From Streptomyces yatensis (lineage in GTDB: Bacteria > Actinomycetota > Actinomycetes > Streptomycetales > Streptomycetaceae): a DNA stretch of 64,000 nt. The stretch is taken from assembly GCF_018069625.1 (NCBI RefSeq), contig NZ_CP072941.1, forward strand, positions 5,394,001-5,458,000, read 5' to 3'. Below are positions 7,214 through 14,819 of this stretch, one piece after another. The first letter of the stretch is position 1. The number at the start of each line of letters is the position of its first letter. Made by a program: the position numbers and the translations under genes. Under the pieces are notes generated by a model. That model was not told where the DNA came from. It worked only from the letters and a program-made list of their open reading frames with translations, and ran no database searches.

Positions 7214-9225
7214 CACCCATAAGTTTTTTAAACAGCTTGCGACGCCGCCTGAACTCCAGGTCACCTCAGACCACATTTGGTGACGTTGATATATCTGGCT
7301 ACTTTGCGGCCGGTCGCGATATCAACGTACGCAATGTGGCCGTTGTGGATTCGCTTCTAGAGAAGCGGGATGCGCGTATTCGTAGGAAGCTCATTACTAA
7401 AGTGCTGCCCGCGTGGGTGAGAGGGGAGGAGTATTGGCGCGGCGGGGAAAGTATGGATCTTCCTGCATCGATGGAGTTTGGGATCTCCTATGTGGCTCGA
7501 CAGCAGCTGCATCGGGATCCGATGAACCAACTTTTCGCGGCTGAAAGATGGGAGTCCATGGATGTCAATCAGGCGCTAGAAGTATCGTCTGGCAAGCTGC
7601 TCATACTGGGTAACTCTGGCACCGGTAAGACCCGTGCCTTACATAAAATTATGCACACGGCGATTAATCAGGCTACGTTGGGCGATCACAGCCCTGTACC
7701 CTTCTACCTGCATTTGTCCGAGTGGTCTGGACCTCGCAAGGAGATGTGGCGCTGGTTCGTTCAGTCCATTCACGAAACATATGGAGTTCCCCAGAGAATT
7801 TTAGTTCAATGGCTCACGGACTCCGAGTTAATGCTGATCCTTGACGGTCTCGATGAACTGAGGTTCCGAGAGCGGCGCGAGTGTATATCTGCTCTAAATA
7901 AATTCGTGTCCAGTAACCCCGGTACGCAAGTTGTGGTTGCTAGTCGACTGAATGAATACCGTGACACGGGGAGGAAGCTTAATCTTAAAGCCTCTTTGGT
8001 GATCAATGAAATCGACGAGCGTCAAGTATCCGATTTTGTCGGTAGCTTCGGGGATTCTCTTTCTAACCTCAATCACGCTCTGGGTCGGGATGGCCAACTC
8101 AGGCAACTCCTGTGCAACCCGCTGATGCTCCGCTTAGCGATTTCTGTGTACTCAGCAGGCGATTCGCCGGATTTTGCTGCATCTGGTGACAGGCGAAGGA
8201 GTATCCTGGCGGCCTATGTTAATTCCGCCGAGCGTAGCATGAAGAGGGGGGCTGACGCGGGAATGTGGCTCGCTTTCACGGCCCTTGGGTTGAGAGAGCA
8301 GCGTAGGTCGCTCTTTTGCCCGGATCGCGCCCCGGTGGAATTTCTCCCCAATAAGTTTAAGAAATTGGCGGAGACGCGTACGCTGCTGATGGCGTTTCTG
8401 TTTGTTGCGGTCCCCTCGTTTATTCTGCGGCTTGTGATGGCTCTATTCGCCCCGGAATCGCCGTCTAAAAGCGTTCATCTCAGTTTGGCTTTTGCTGTGC
8501 CGATTACTTATGGATCCCTTGCTTGGATGGTAGCTAGAGGTGACATATGGGCGCCTGCGGTTGCTAGAAGGACATCGGTGGCGCGCAGCCTGTTTAAATT
8601 CGCCAAGCGGCTTCTCGGGGTGCTCCTTGTGGAGGGAGTGATGGGGATTTCGCTTGTTCTGTCTGGCGCGGCAGATGATTTTCTGGGCGGTATATGTTTG
8701 GCTTTTCTAACCGTGCTTGCAATCTTTCCTGCGCTTAAGATGGCTCGTGAATCTCAGACGTTAGACCCGAGCGAGATGCCTGATCGTGTAGGTGGAGAGA
8801 TTTCTAATCTGGTTCGCTCCACTGTGACAGTCGCCATCCTCGTATCTGCGGCAACTTATGTAACCTTGTCTGCGGCATTCTATTTTTTTCGTTCCGCCTC
8901 TGTCGTCAGTCAAGGAATGCTCTACTCTCCGCTTCTTAATTCCTTCTTCTACGTAGTTCCGACCGCCTTCATTGCCGCTCTAAGGAATGGGGGATTGGAT
9001 TTGATCCGGAGAGGCCAATGTAGGCGAATAATGACAAAGGCGGGTTATTTTCCTCGGCGTCATAAGACTTCGCTTGAGGAAGCCAGGCGGGTTTCGCTAC
9101 TGGTTCCGCGCCGAGGGGCTTTGGAGTTTAGGCACCCACTGATCAGAGATTATCTTTCTGAGTGTATTTCCGGGGATGGCTTGCACCCATTCGTGTCCCT
9201 TCGGAGCACGCAAAAAGCCGAATGA
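7210..9225 (+). CDS. NACHT-type STAND NTPase with membrane segments, probable defence protein
   Basis: A 671-residue protein from a TTG start; a stop just upstream in frame leaves no earlier start, and the TTGA overlap couples it to the previous gene. Residues 23-38 are FGDVDISGYFAAGRDI, shared with the partner. The NTPase core has Walker A GNSGTGKT (134-141), Walker B LILDGLDEL (209-217) and a sensor-like VVVASR (241-246). About six hydrophobic segments follow (392-412, 423-441, 468-486, 490-508, 537-558, 573-591), then a C-terminal FRHPLIRDYLS (640-650), a motif recurrent in actinobacterial NACHT proteins. Many bacterial NACHT/STAND proteins abort phage infection; membrane disruption on activation is a plausible output here but is unproven. 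GC is close to half, far below the neighbours. Confidence 0.85.
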   Translation: MTPISFLNSLRRRLNSRSPQTTFGDVDISGYFAAGRDINVRNVAVVDSLLEKRDARIRRKLITKVLPAWVRGEEYWRGGESMDLPASMEFGISYVARQQLHRDPMNQLFAAERWESMDVNQALEVSSGKLLILGNSGTGKTRALHKIMHTAINQATLGDHSPVPFYLHLSEWSGPRKEMWRWFVQSIHETYGVPQRILVQWLTDSELMLILDGLDELRFRERRECISALNKFVSSNPGTQVVVASRLNEYRDTGRKLNLKASLVINEIDERQVSDFVGSFGDSLSNLNHALGRDGQLRQLLCNPLMLRLAISVYSAGDSPDFAASGDRRRSILAAYVNSAERSMKRGADAGMWLAFTALGLREQRRSLFCPDRAPVEFLPNKFKKLAETRTLLMAFLFVAVPSFILRLVMALFAPESPSKSVHLSLAFAVPITYGSLAWMVARGDIWAPAVARRTSVARSLFKFAKRLLGVLLVEGVMGISLVLSGAADDFLGGICLAFLTVLAIFPALKMARESQTLDPSEMPDRVGGEISNLVRSTVTVAILVSAATYVTLSAAFYFFRSASVVSQGMLYSPLLNSFFYVVPTAFIAALRNGGLDLIRRGQCRRIMTKAGYFPRRHKTSLEEARRVSLLVPRRGALEFRHPLIRDYLSECISGDGLHPFVSLRSTQKAE

Positions 9226-9432
9226 TCGTGGCCGAAGGTTGCTAGAGCGGGTTCGGGCAGTGGTGTACCTAGTCTGACTACCCTCTCTTTAAAGCTGTTG
9301 CGACTGTGCACCATGTGCGGGGCTGCTGACATCAGTGTTGACATCAACGACGGCACACGACGTCCGCCATCGGCCCGCTATGGACACCAGGCCGGACCAC
9401 CACCGAGACCCGAACCAGCACCCCGCCCGAAC

Positions 9433-9474
9433 CTACGGATCAAGAGGTTGCAGGTTCGAATCCTGCCGAGCGCG
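9433..9474 (+). other. Right attachment site: 3' part of a tRNA-Arg(ACG) gene
   Basis: The sequence contains an anticodon loop CTACGGA (anticodon ACG, 9435-9437), the 3' anticodon-stem strand TCAAG, a 5-base variable loop, a perfect T-arm (GCAGG/CCTGC around TTCGAAT, 9450-9466) and an acceptor strand CGAGCGC (9467-9473). The matching D-arm, 5' acceptor and 5' anticodon strand are absent upstream, so it is not an intact tRNA. A tRNA 3' end left at the edge of an integrative element is the standard product of tyrosine-recombinase integration. The intact tRNA should lie left of the window. Confidence 0.75.
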
Positions 9475-9483
9475 CACCAGCTC

Positions 9484-9515
9484 AGAGGCCCCTTCCAGTG
9501 ATGGAAGGGGCCTCT
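9484..9515 (+). terminator. Terminator of the original tRNA locus
   Basis: Perfect 14-base arms AGAGGCCCCTTCCA (9484-9497) and its complement (9502-9515) with a GTGA loop, 10 bases past the tRNA fragment. It is probably the host tRNA terminator displaced by integration. A near copy lies at 10695-10728. Confidence 0.75.
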
Positions 9516-10055
9516 TGCGTATGCGGTGACGGCGGGCGGTGACAGCAACCGCCGCGCGGCTCTCTCAGGCCGTTGCCGGGACTCCGCCCCATCCCTCACG
9601 CACCACCCGCCGGGCCGATCGCTGAGTCTTCGGCAGCGATCAGCAGTTCCCCGTCAACGCGCTGGATCTTCTGTCGGGTGGCGGCCGTGCCGTCCGACAG
9701 ACCCACGTCCTTCCAGGGGAGGCTCAGAACCTCACCGCGCCGCAGACCGGATCCGACGGACTGCTGGGCGGGGGTGGCGGGTCACAGTCGGGCCGCCAGG
9801 CGTTCCCGAAGGCGTAGTCGTGGGCGGGGGAGTGGTGTTGACGGCAACGTCGGCACGCGACACCTGCCGACGGCGTTCGGACTCCGTCCGGGGCGGACGT
9901 TTTCCCAGGTCAGTGGGTGTGGCGCGCATCGGCGTAAGCGTGGTGTTAAGCGTTGCTGGGTTCCATTAGGCATCCGTTAGTCGAACGCCAACGCGGTCTT
10001 CGAAGCTGATTGTCGTCCGGGAGCGAGACAAGACAACGCAGTAATGGGAGACACG

Positions 10056-10631
10056 ATGAGCACCATCACCAACCGCTTCCGCGGCCGCGCCGGCCGCCGC
10101 ATCGCCGCCACGATCGTCGCCGCCGCGGCGCTGGGACTGGGGGCCACGGCCTGCGGGCCTGACTCCGATGCTGCGGACTCCAGCGGCTCCTCGGCCTCTT
10201 CGACCGCGTCCCCCTCGCAGGAAGCATCGAGCCAGCCCACCGGCGGCTCCTCCTCGGGCAACTCTGGGTCGCAGGGTCAGAACGGAGGCGAGTCCGCCGC
10301 CCCCGGGGGCGGTGTCGCCAACGCGGGTAACCACCGCACGATCGTCGGCACGATGGAGTACCTCGCGCCCGGCAAGCTGATCGTCAAGCCCAAGAGCGGA
10401 GGCATGGACCAGGCGTTCCTGGTCGCCAACGCCACGAAGATCCTCGGCGCGGCCGCGATCTGCACCGCCCCCGACGGCAGCGTGGCCATCGGCGACGACG
10501 GCTACGGCACCGCGAAGTGCACCGTGGACGAGCTGGAGAAGGCCGCCAAGACCAACAGCGTGACCGTCCGCGTCACCATGGACCGTAAGTCCGGCGGTGC
10601 CGAGGTCGTCGAGGAGAAGTACCACCCGTAA
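10056..10631 (+). CDS. Probable secreted lipoprotein
   Basis: A 191-residue protein. ATG 10056 follows GGGAG by 5 bases and is preferred over an ATG at 10044. The N-terminus is Arg-rich, then a hydrophobic core and an ATAC lipobox with Cys at about residue 34. A Ser/Gly/Gln-rich linker (about 40-90) leads to a compact domain with a Cys pair (in AAICTAP and TAKCTVD). It has the look of a cell-surface lipoprotein conserved in Streptomyces; function unknown. It is monocistronic, with a terminator about 65 bases downstream. Confidence 0.75.
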   Translation: MSTITNRFRGRAGRRIAATIVAAAALGLGATACGPDSDAADSSGSSASSTASPSQEASSQPTGGSSSGNSGSQGQNGGESAAPGGGVANAGNHRTIVGTMEYLAPGKLIVKPKSGGMDQAFLVANATKILGAAAICTAPDGSVAIGDDGYGTAKCTVDELEKAAKTNSVTVRVTMDRKSGGAEVVEEKYHP

Positions 10632-10694
10632 GTCGTCGTCTTGGGCGTGAAACGCCCTTGCCGCGCCCCGGTGTGGCTCTGCGGCGAAACAGCT

Positions 10695-10728
10695 AAGAGG
10701 CCCCTTCCAGAGATGGATGGGGCCTCTT
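10695..10728. terminator. Terminator, near copy of the one at 9484
   Basis: 15-base arms (10695-10709 and 10714-10728) starting AAGAGGCCCC, with one T-T mismatch and a GAGA loop. The sequence and the flanking TTGCGT match the terminator beyond the attachment site, suggesting duplication or a shared repeat family. Confidence 0.65.
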
Positions 10729-10772
10729 GCGTTGTCCAGTGACGGTGGTCGTTGCCTGCGGAGCATGTCGGG

Positions 10773-11084
10773 TTAATTCTTGCGGCGGCGCCGCTGTCCA
10801 TAGGGGCCGTGGCGATCGTGTGCGCGCCACTCCTCCTCATGGATGTCGCGGTCTTCGTTGCCCGCGGTGCTTCCAGGAGTCGGGATCTTCTCTCCGGCAT
10901 CGATTCTGGCCTGTGTCGAGGCGAGTTGGCGGTCGATGCGCTCGTCGTCCGAATGCTTGCGCTCAGACAGCGGTCCCGGGGACGGCGGCGTGTGCGCTAT
11001 CTGCCTGACGTTGTGACGCTGTGGTTCAGGGGTGGTGTTCCCTGCCTCCGCGCCGTTCTGATGCGACCGTGACGTACTGCTCAT
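10773..11084 (-). CDS. Hydrophilic hypothetical protein
   Basis: A 103-residue frame, highly charged and rich in Arg, His, Glu and Asp, ending in an RRRRK run. There is no membrane segment or known motif. Codon use is reasonable for the genome, and the opposite strand gives a less credible mixture. The ribosome site is weak, so this is a tentative call. It may be an intrinsically disordered protein. Confidence 0.4.
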   Translation of the reverse strand: MSSTSRSHQNGAEAGNTTPEPQRHNVRQIAHTPPSPGPLSERKHSDDERIDRQLASTQARIDAGEKIPTPGSTAGNEDRDIHEEEWRAHDRHGPYGQRRRRKN

Positions 11085-11318
11085 GAACAGGCCCCCGCCT
11101 CACTGAAATTCCCTGACAGTGTCTGGCGCATGTTCATTGTTGGCCTTACCCGTTACTCGCTCCCGGGTATGCAGGGGGGCTGATGATGGAGCAAAAGAAA
11201 TGCCCTCAAGAGCTGAGGAACGCTCTTTCGGGCATGGTGAAGAGATGTCGCTCATGAGGTCGGGACGCGGACCTGGGCGACGTTGCTGGGAGACCTACGG
11301 ATCAGAAGTGTTCGTGCC

Positions 11319-11867
11319 TTAGCCGGACCGCCGTTGCATCTCGGCAGTGATGGCCCAGCGCTCGTGGTCCCTCCACTCGCCGTTGATGAGCTGGAAGGCT
11401 GTCGAGTAGCCCTCGCGCTGGAAGCCCAGGCGCTTGATGAGGTTCAGCGAGGAGGTGTTGTCAGGCTGGATGTTCGCCTCCAGCCTGTGCAGTGCCAGCT
11501 GACCGAAGGCGAGCTGAAGCACGAGCCTCAGTCCTTCGGTCATATAGCCGCGGCCGGTGGTGGAGGCGTAGGCGGAATAGCCCACGGTCCCGCTCTGGAA
11601 GGTGCCCCTGACGATGTTGTTGATGTTGATGCCACCCACGATCGCTCCAGTGCCGTTCAGACAGATCACGAAGCCTTCGTGGGTGGGCCGCTCGATCCGC
11701 TCAAGGTAGCTCTCGAAAGCTTCCGGCGTGTGATCGCGGGCGCCGAGCCAGGGGCGGAGCATCTCGGCGCTTTCTTGGGCCAGCGCTGTGAGTTCGTCGT
11801 AGTCCTGACGGCGGACGTGGCGTAAGGCCACTCGCGGCCCGTGTAGAAGGTAGCTGGTGGTTGCCAT
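11319..11867 (-). CDS. GNAT-family N-acetyltransferase, RimJ/RimL type
   Basis: A 182-residue acetyl-CoA-dependent acetyltransferase. The fold is recognisable from RVALRHVRRQDYDELTAL near the start, GTVGYSAYASTTGRGYMTEG for the acetyl-CoA-binding region (about 93-112), and HRLEANIQPDNTSSLNLIKR with GFQREG near the end. This arrangement is typical of RimJ/RimL proteins that acetylate ribosomal-protein N-termini, and of many relatives acting on small molecules. The substrate cannot be told from sequence. It stands alone, convergent with nothing nearby. Confidence 0.9.
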   Translation of the reverse strand: MATTSYLLHGPRVALRHVRRQDYDELTALAQESAEMLRPWLGARDHTPEAFESYLERIERPTHEGFVICLNGTGAIVGGININNIVRGTFQSGTVGYSAYASTTGRGYMTEGLRLVLQLAFGQLALHRLEANIQPDNTSSLNLIKRLGFQREGYSTAFQLINGEWRDHERWAITAEMQRRSG

Positions 11868-11924
11868 CCGGGGATCCTATGCAGCCTGCTCGTGGACCCC
11901 GGAGGCGGGAATTACTGCGAGAAC

Positions 11925-12266
11925 TCACTGGTGCTGGACCGGCGGGCAGTAGCCGGTGTCGGAGCCGATGCTGTTGATCGTGGCGTTGTCCCGGGGGTCG
12001 TCGCCGTAGTCGATCTGGTTGGTGCAGCGCATGCCGGGCTTCCTGGGGATGCCCGACGGGGTGCTCTTGGCGGAGTCCTGGTCCGAGCCCTGGCTGGGCT
12101 TGGCCGCGGAGGTGGGGGACTGCGTGGCGCTCGCGGAGGGGGACGAGGAGGAGGAGTTGGTGTCGCCGTCCTGGCAGGCGGTGAGCCCGAAGGCGGCGAT
12201 GGCGATCAGCATGGCGGCGGCGGTCTTGCGGGCGTGGCGGACTGTGGTGCGGTGCAACATCTTCAT
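11925..12266 (-). CDS. Small lipoprotein
   Basis: A 113-residue protein with a basic N-terminus, a hydrophobic core and the lipobox LTAC (Cys at about residue 31), then a Ser/Pro/Ala/Gln linker and a short domain with two more Cys (GMRCTNQIDY and DTGYCPP), which could form a disulfide outside the membrane. The start is ATG 12266 or the in-frame ATG 12260, which is better spaced from GGGAA. Its layout resembles the lipoprotein at 10056. Function unknown. Confidence 0.75.
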   Translation of the reverse strand: MKMLHRTTVRHARKTAAAMLIAIAAFGLTACQDGDTNSSSSSPSASATQSPTSAAKPSQGSDQDSAKSTPSGIPRKPGMRCTNQIDYGDDPRDNATINSIGSDTGYCPPVQHQ

Positions 12267-12596
12267 TCCCGTTCGCTCGACGTGGAGTTTCGGCTTCGTG
12301 AGAACAAGACTGTCGGGCACCGCTGGTGATCCATCGCCGTACGGCTAACGCCCGGCTAACGTCCTGGGCCGGCGGTTGGTAGTTCGGTCGCGAGCGGCGG
12401 GAACAACGGGCTCCCGGCCGCATCGTTCGCAGTGCGTGCCGTGGATGCCGTGCGTGCCGTGGATGCCGTGCGTGCCGTGCGTGCCGTGAACGCTGTCGAT
12501 GCTGTCGATCGCGGTTGTGTTGGGACATGCTGGTGGTGCTGGTGACCCGCGCCGGCCTGAAGGTCTTCTGTCCCGCCGGTGAACGAAGGATCCGTT
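12267..12596. repeat. Intergenic region with a 9-bp tandem repeat (12432-12512)
   Basis: Six 9-base units alternating GTGCGTGCC and GTGGATGCC run from 12432 to 12485, followed by three diverged units (GTGAACGCT, GTCGATGCT, GTCGATCGC) to 12512. The unit length is a multiple of three, but no credible gene uses it. The remainder carries divergent promoter space and the ribosome site GAAGGA for the next gene. Confidence 0.65.
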
Positions 12597-13277
12597 ATGC
12601 CTGAGCGACCGATCCTGGTCTTCGACGTCAACGAAACCCTGCTCGACCTGGAGGCGCTCCGCCCCGCCTTTGACAGGATTTTCGACGACCCCGGCGCCAT
12701 GCGCCTGTGGTTCGCCAACCTGGTCACCTACTCCGAGGCGCTCACGCTCAGCGGAGCGTACGTTCCGTTCGCCGACATCGGCGGTGCCGTGCTCCGGATG
12801 CTCGCCGCCACACGCGACATCACGATCAGTGACGCCGACGGCGCCGAGCTCACGGAGCGGTTTGGCAGTATGCCGCCCCATCCCGAAGTCCCGGCGGCCC
12901 TGCGCCGGCTGCGCGACCACGGCTTCCGGCTGTTCACGCTCACCAACAACACGCTGGAGGTTTCTGAACGGCAGCTGGAGCGGGCGGGTGTGATCGATCT
13001 TTTCGAGCGCCGCTTCAGCGTGGAGACCGTACGGCGCCATAAGCCGGCGCCGGAGGTGTACCAGGGAGTGGCCGCCGCGCTCGAGGCCGATCCTGGGGGC
13101 ATCTGCATGATCGCGTGCCACGTCTGGGACACGATCGGCGCTGCGGCGGCCGGTTGGCAGTCCGCGCTCATCCTCCGCGAGGGCAACGCGCCCCTCGACG
13201 TCGGCCCGCAGCCCGACTACATCGGGCAGGACCTCGATGCGGTTGCCGACCGGCTGGTCGAGCGGTATGGCGGTTGA
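12597..13277 (+). CDS. HAD hydrolase, haloacid dehalogenase type II-like
   Basis: A 226-residue enzyme starting at ATG 12597 behind GAAGGA. Motif I is VFDVNETLLDL with nucleophile Asp near residue 10; motif II is LTNNT; motif III is the Lys in RRHKPAPEVY; motif IV is ACHVWDTIGAAAAG. This set defines type II haloacid dehalogenase-like HAD proteins, which hydrolyse C-halogen or phosphate bonds. The helical cap is about 90 residues. Real substrates are often phosphorylated metabolites, so dehalogenation is only one possibility. It is monocistronic. Confidence 0.9.
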   Translation: MPERPILVFDVNETLLDLEALRPAFDRIFDDPGAMRLWFANLVTYSEALTLSGAYVPFADIGGAVLRMLAATRDITISDADGAELTERFGSMPPHPEVPAALRRLRDHGFRLFTLTNNTLEVSERQLERAGVIDLFERRFSVETVRRHKPAPEVYQGVAAALEADPGGICMIACHVWDTIGAAAAGWQSALILREGNAPLDVGPQPDYIGQDLDAVADRLVERYGG

Positions 13278-13466
13278 CGCTGTGCCGAGGGCTCGGTGGT
13301 GGGGCAGTGGCAGTGGAGGAGTGGCGTGTGTGTCGTCGCTCGCCGTCGTCACTCCAGCTGTCCTGCGCCGTCGCGCGCCCAGGGAGTGACGACTACCTGA
13401 ATCAGCCGTGTGATGGACGGCTGGTTGGCGCGGCTGGTGTGCGGCTGGGAACGGGTCGCTCCGGTC

Positions 13467-14249
13467 TCACGGGCGCATCTGCTGGGGCAGGGTGAGGATT
13501 TCGGCTCCGTCGTCGGTGATGGCGATCGTGTGCTCGCTGTGCGCCGTGCGGCAGCCTGTCGCGCTGCGGAGGGTCCAGCCGTCGGCGTCGGTGACGAGCT
13601 CGGCGGTGTCCGCCATGATCCACGGCTCCAGTGCCAGCAGCAGCCCAGGGCGCAGTTTGTAGCCGCGGCCGGGCCGTCCGGTGTTCGACACATGCGGGTC
13701 CTGGTGCATCGTCGATCCGATGCCATGACCGCCGAACTCGGTGTTGATCGGGTACCCCGCCTCGCTGAGGACCGTGCCGATGGCATGGGAGATGTCGCCG
13801 ATGCGAGCCCCGGGCCCGGCGGCGGCGATCCCCGCGGCCAGTGCGCGTTCGGTCGCGTCGATCATCGCGACGCTCTCCGGGGGCTTCGCGTCGCCCACGA
13901 TGAAGCTGATGGCGGCGTCTGCGGCGACTCCGGCTTTGGAGACGGCGAGGTCGAGTGTCAGCAGGTCGCCGTCGGCAAGGGTGTAGTCGTACGGCCGTCC
14001 GTGGAGCACGGCGTCGTTGACGGCCGTGCAGATGTAGTGGCCGAACGGGCCGCGTCCGAAGGACGGCGCGTAGTCGACGTAGCAGGACAGCGCCCCCGCC
14101 TCGACGATCATGGCCTTGGCCCACCGATCGATGTCCAGAAGGTTCGTGCCGACCGCGCTACGGCTCTTCAGCGTGTGCAGGATGTCGGCGACCAGAGCGC
14201 CTGTGTCCTTTGCGCGGGTCAGTTCGGTGGGGCTCAGGATCTCGATCAT
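13467..14249 (-). CDS. map: Methionine aminopeptidase, type I
   Basis: A 260-residue metallopeptidase that removes N-terminal Met from new proteins. All five metal ligands are placed correctly: Asp in TLDLAV, Asp in AADAAISF, His in GGHGIGSTMHQDP, Glu in LALEPW and Glu in SEHTI; the substrate His lies in FGHYICTAVND. ATG 14249 follows GAAGG; a longer frame to 14273 lacks a ribosome site. It is not beside the ribosomal-protein operon and lacks an N-terminal zinc finger, so it is an accessory paralogue. It diverges from a small XRE gene that may regulate it. Confidence 0.92.
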   Translation of the reverse strand: MIEILSPTELTRAKDTGALVADILHTLKSRSAVGTNLLDIDRWAKAMIVEAGALSCYVDYAPSFGRGPFGHYICTAVNDAVLHGRPYDYTLADGDLLTLDLAVSKAGVAADAAISFIVGDAKPPESVAMIDATERALAAGIAAAGPGARIGDISHAIGTVLSEAGYPINTEFGGHGIGSTMHQDPHVSNTGRPGRGYKLRPGLLLALEPWIMADTAELVTDADGWTLRSATGCRTAHSEHTIAITDDGAEILTLPQQMRP

Positions 14250-14292
14250 GCGGCGTCCTTCTGACGTACTCATGTACTCACGGAACCAATAA

Positions 14293-14318
14293 CTATACCG
14301 GGCTTACTATACCGGTAT
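14293..14318. promoter_or_regulatory. Operator candidate between map and XRE genes
   Basis: CTATACCGG occurs at 14293-14301 and again at 14307-14315, and the second copy runs into a 10-base palindrome ATACCGGTAT (14309-14318). The gap is only about 80 bases, so one protein bound here could control both divergent genes. The XRE protein starting at 14332 is the natural candidate. Confidence 0.55.
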
Positions 14319-14331
14319 TAGAATCGGCGCC

Positions 14332-14634
14332 ATGGTCAGGTTGCCGCTCACTCCCGCCGAGGTCGAGCGCGGTCAGCGCCTCGGCGCCCTCCTCCGTCGG
14401 GCCAGGGGGGAGCGCTCGATGCTCGATACCGCGCTGGACGCAGGTGTCTCACCGGAGACCCTCCGGAAGATCGAGTCCGGTCGCGTAGCCACCCCTGCCT
14501 TCCCGACCATCGCGGCGATCGCCGATGTCCTCGGCCTTTCGCTCGATGAGGTGTGGGCCGAGATCAACCAGTCCGACGGGGAGGCCGAACCCGCAGGGGT
14601 CGGTCGCACCGCGCGCGAGCGGTTGGCCTCCTGA
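14332..14634 (+). CDS. Small XRE-family DNA-binding protein
   Basis: A 100-residue single-domain helix-turn-helix protein. Residues about 14-75 form the lambda-repressor fold, with DTALDAGVSPETLRKIESGR as the HTH core and FPTIAAIADVLGLSLDEVW following. No sensor domain is present. It starts 82 bases from the divergent methionine aminopeptidase, across repeated CTATACCGG elements. Likely an autoregulator that also controls the peptidase gene; this is inference from layout. Confidence 0.85.
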   Translation: MVRLPLTPAEVERGQRLGALLRRARGERSMLDTALDAGVSPETLRKIESGRVATPAFPTIAAIADVLGLSLDEVWAEINQSDGEAEPAGVGRTARERLAS

Positions 14635-14647
14635 GGCTTGGGGCCCC

Positions 14648-14712
14648 GCGGTCCCGCAGCTCCGCAGCTCCGCGGTCCCGCAGCTCCGCAGCTCCGCGGT
14701 CCCGCAGCTCCG
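14648..14712. repeat. 24-bp tandem repeat, 2.7 copies
   Basis: The unit begins GCGGTCCCGCAGCTCC and starts at 14648, 14672 and 14696, the last copy breaking off near 14712. It lies immediately after the XRE stop and could fold into GC-rich hairpins, perhaps acting as a terminator. Confidence 0.75.
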
Positions 14713-14776
14713 TTGCACCTTGTGCCGACTTGCGGCGGAACTCGACTTTCAGGGTCGGTGAGGCCAGGCGGGGCGA

Positions 14777-14795
14777 TGAGGTTAGGCAAGCCTAA
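14777..14795 (+). promoter_or_regulatory. Iron box (DmdR/IdeR/DtxR-type operator)
   Basis: TGAGGTTAGGCAAGCCTAA matches the 19-base consensus TTAGGTTAGGCTAACCTAA at 16 positions. It sits just upstream of a TATGCT element (14806-14811) whose predicted start of transcription is at or next to the ATG at 14820. Iron-bound DmdR would block this promoter, so the downstream gene should rise under iron limitation. Confidence 0.7.
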
Positions 14796-14819
14796 GTTTC
14801 TGCTCTATGCTGCGGTGTC

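Larger units (their letters stand above)
9226..10055. other. Non-coding stretch spanning the element boundary
   Basis: About 830 bases with no supportable gene. From 9226 to 9432 it is element DNA with a short repeat (GACATCA twice near 9330-9350), possibly recombinase arm sites. The tRNA-derived attachment site (9433-9474) and a terminator (9484-9515) follow. From 9516 to 10055 GC is again high and I see only the start region of the lipoprotein gene. Confidence 0.5.

Noticed and set aside
9433..9474. An intact tRNA gene.
   Set aside because: The D-arm and 5' acceptor strand are missing upstream, so it is only a 3' fragment.
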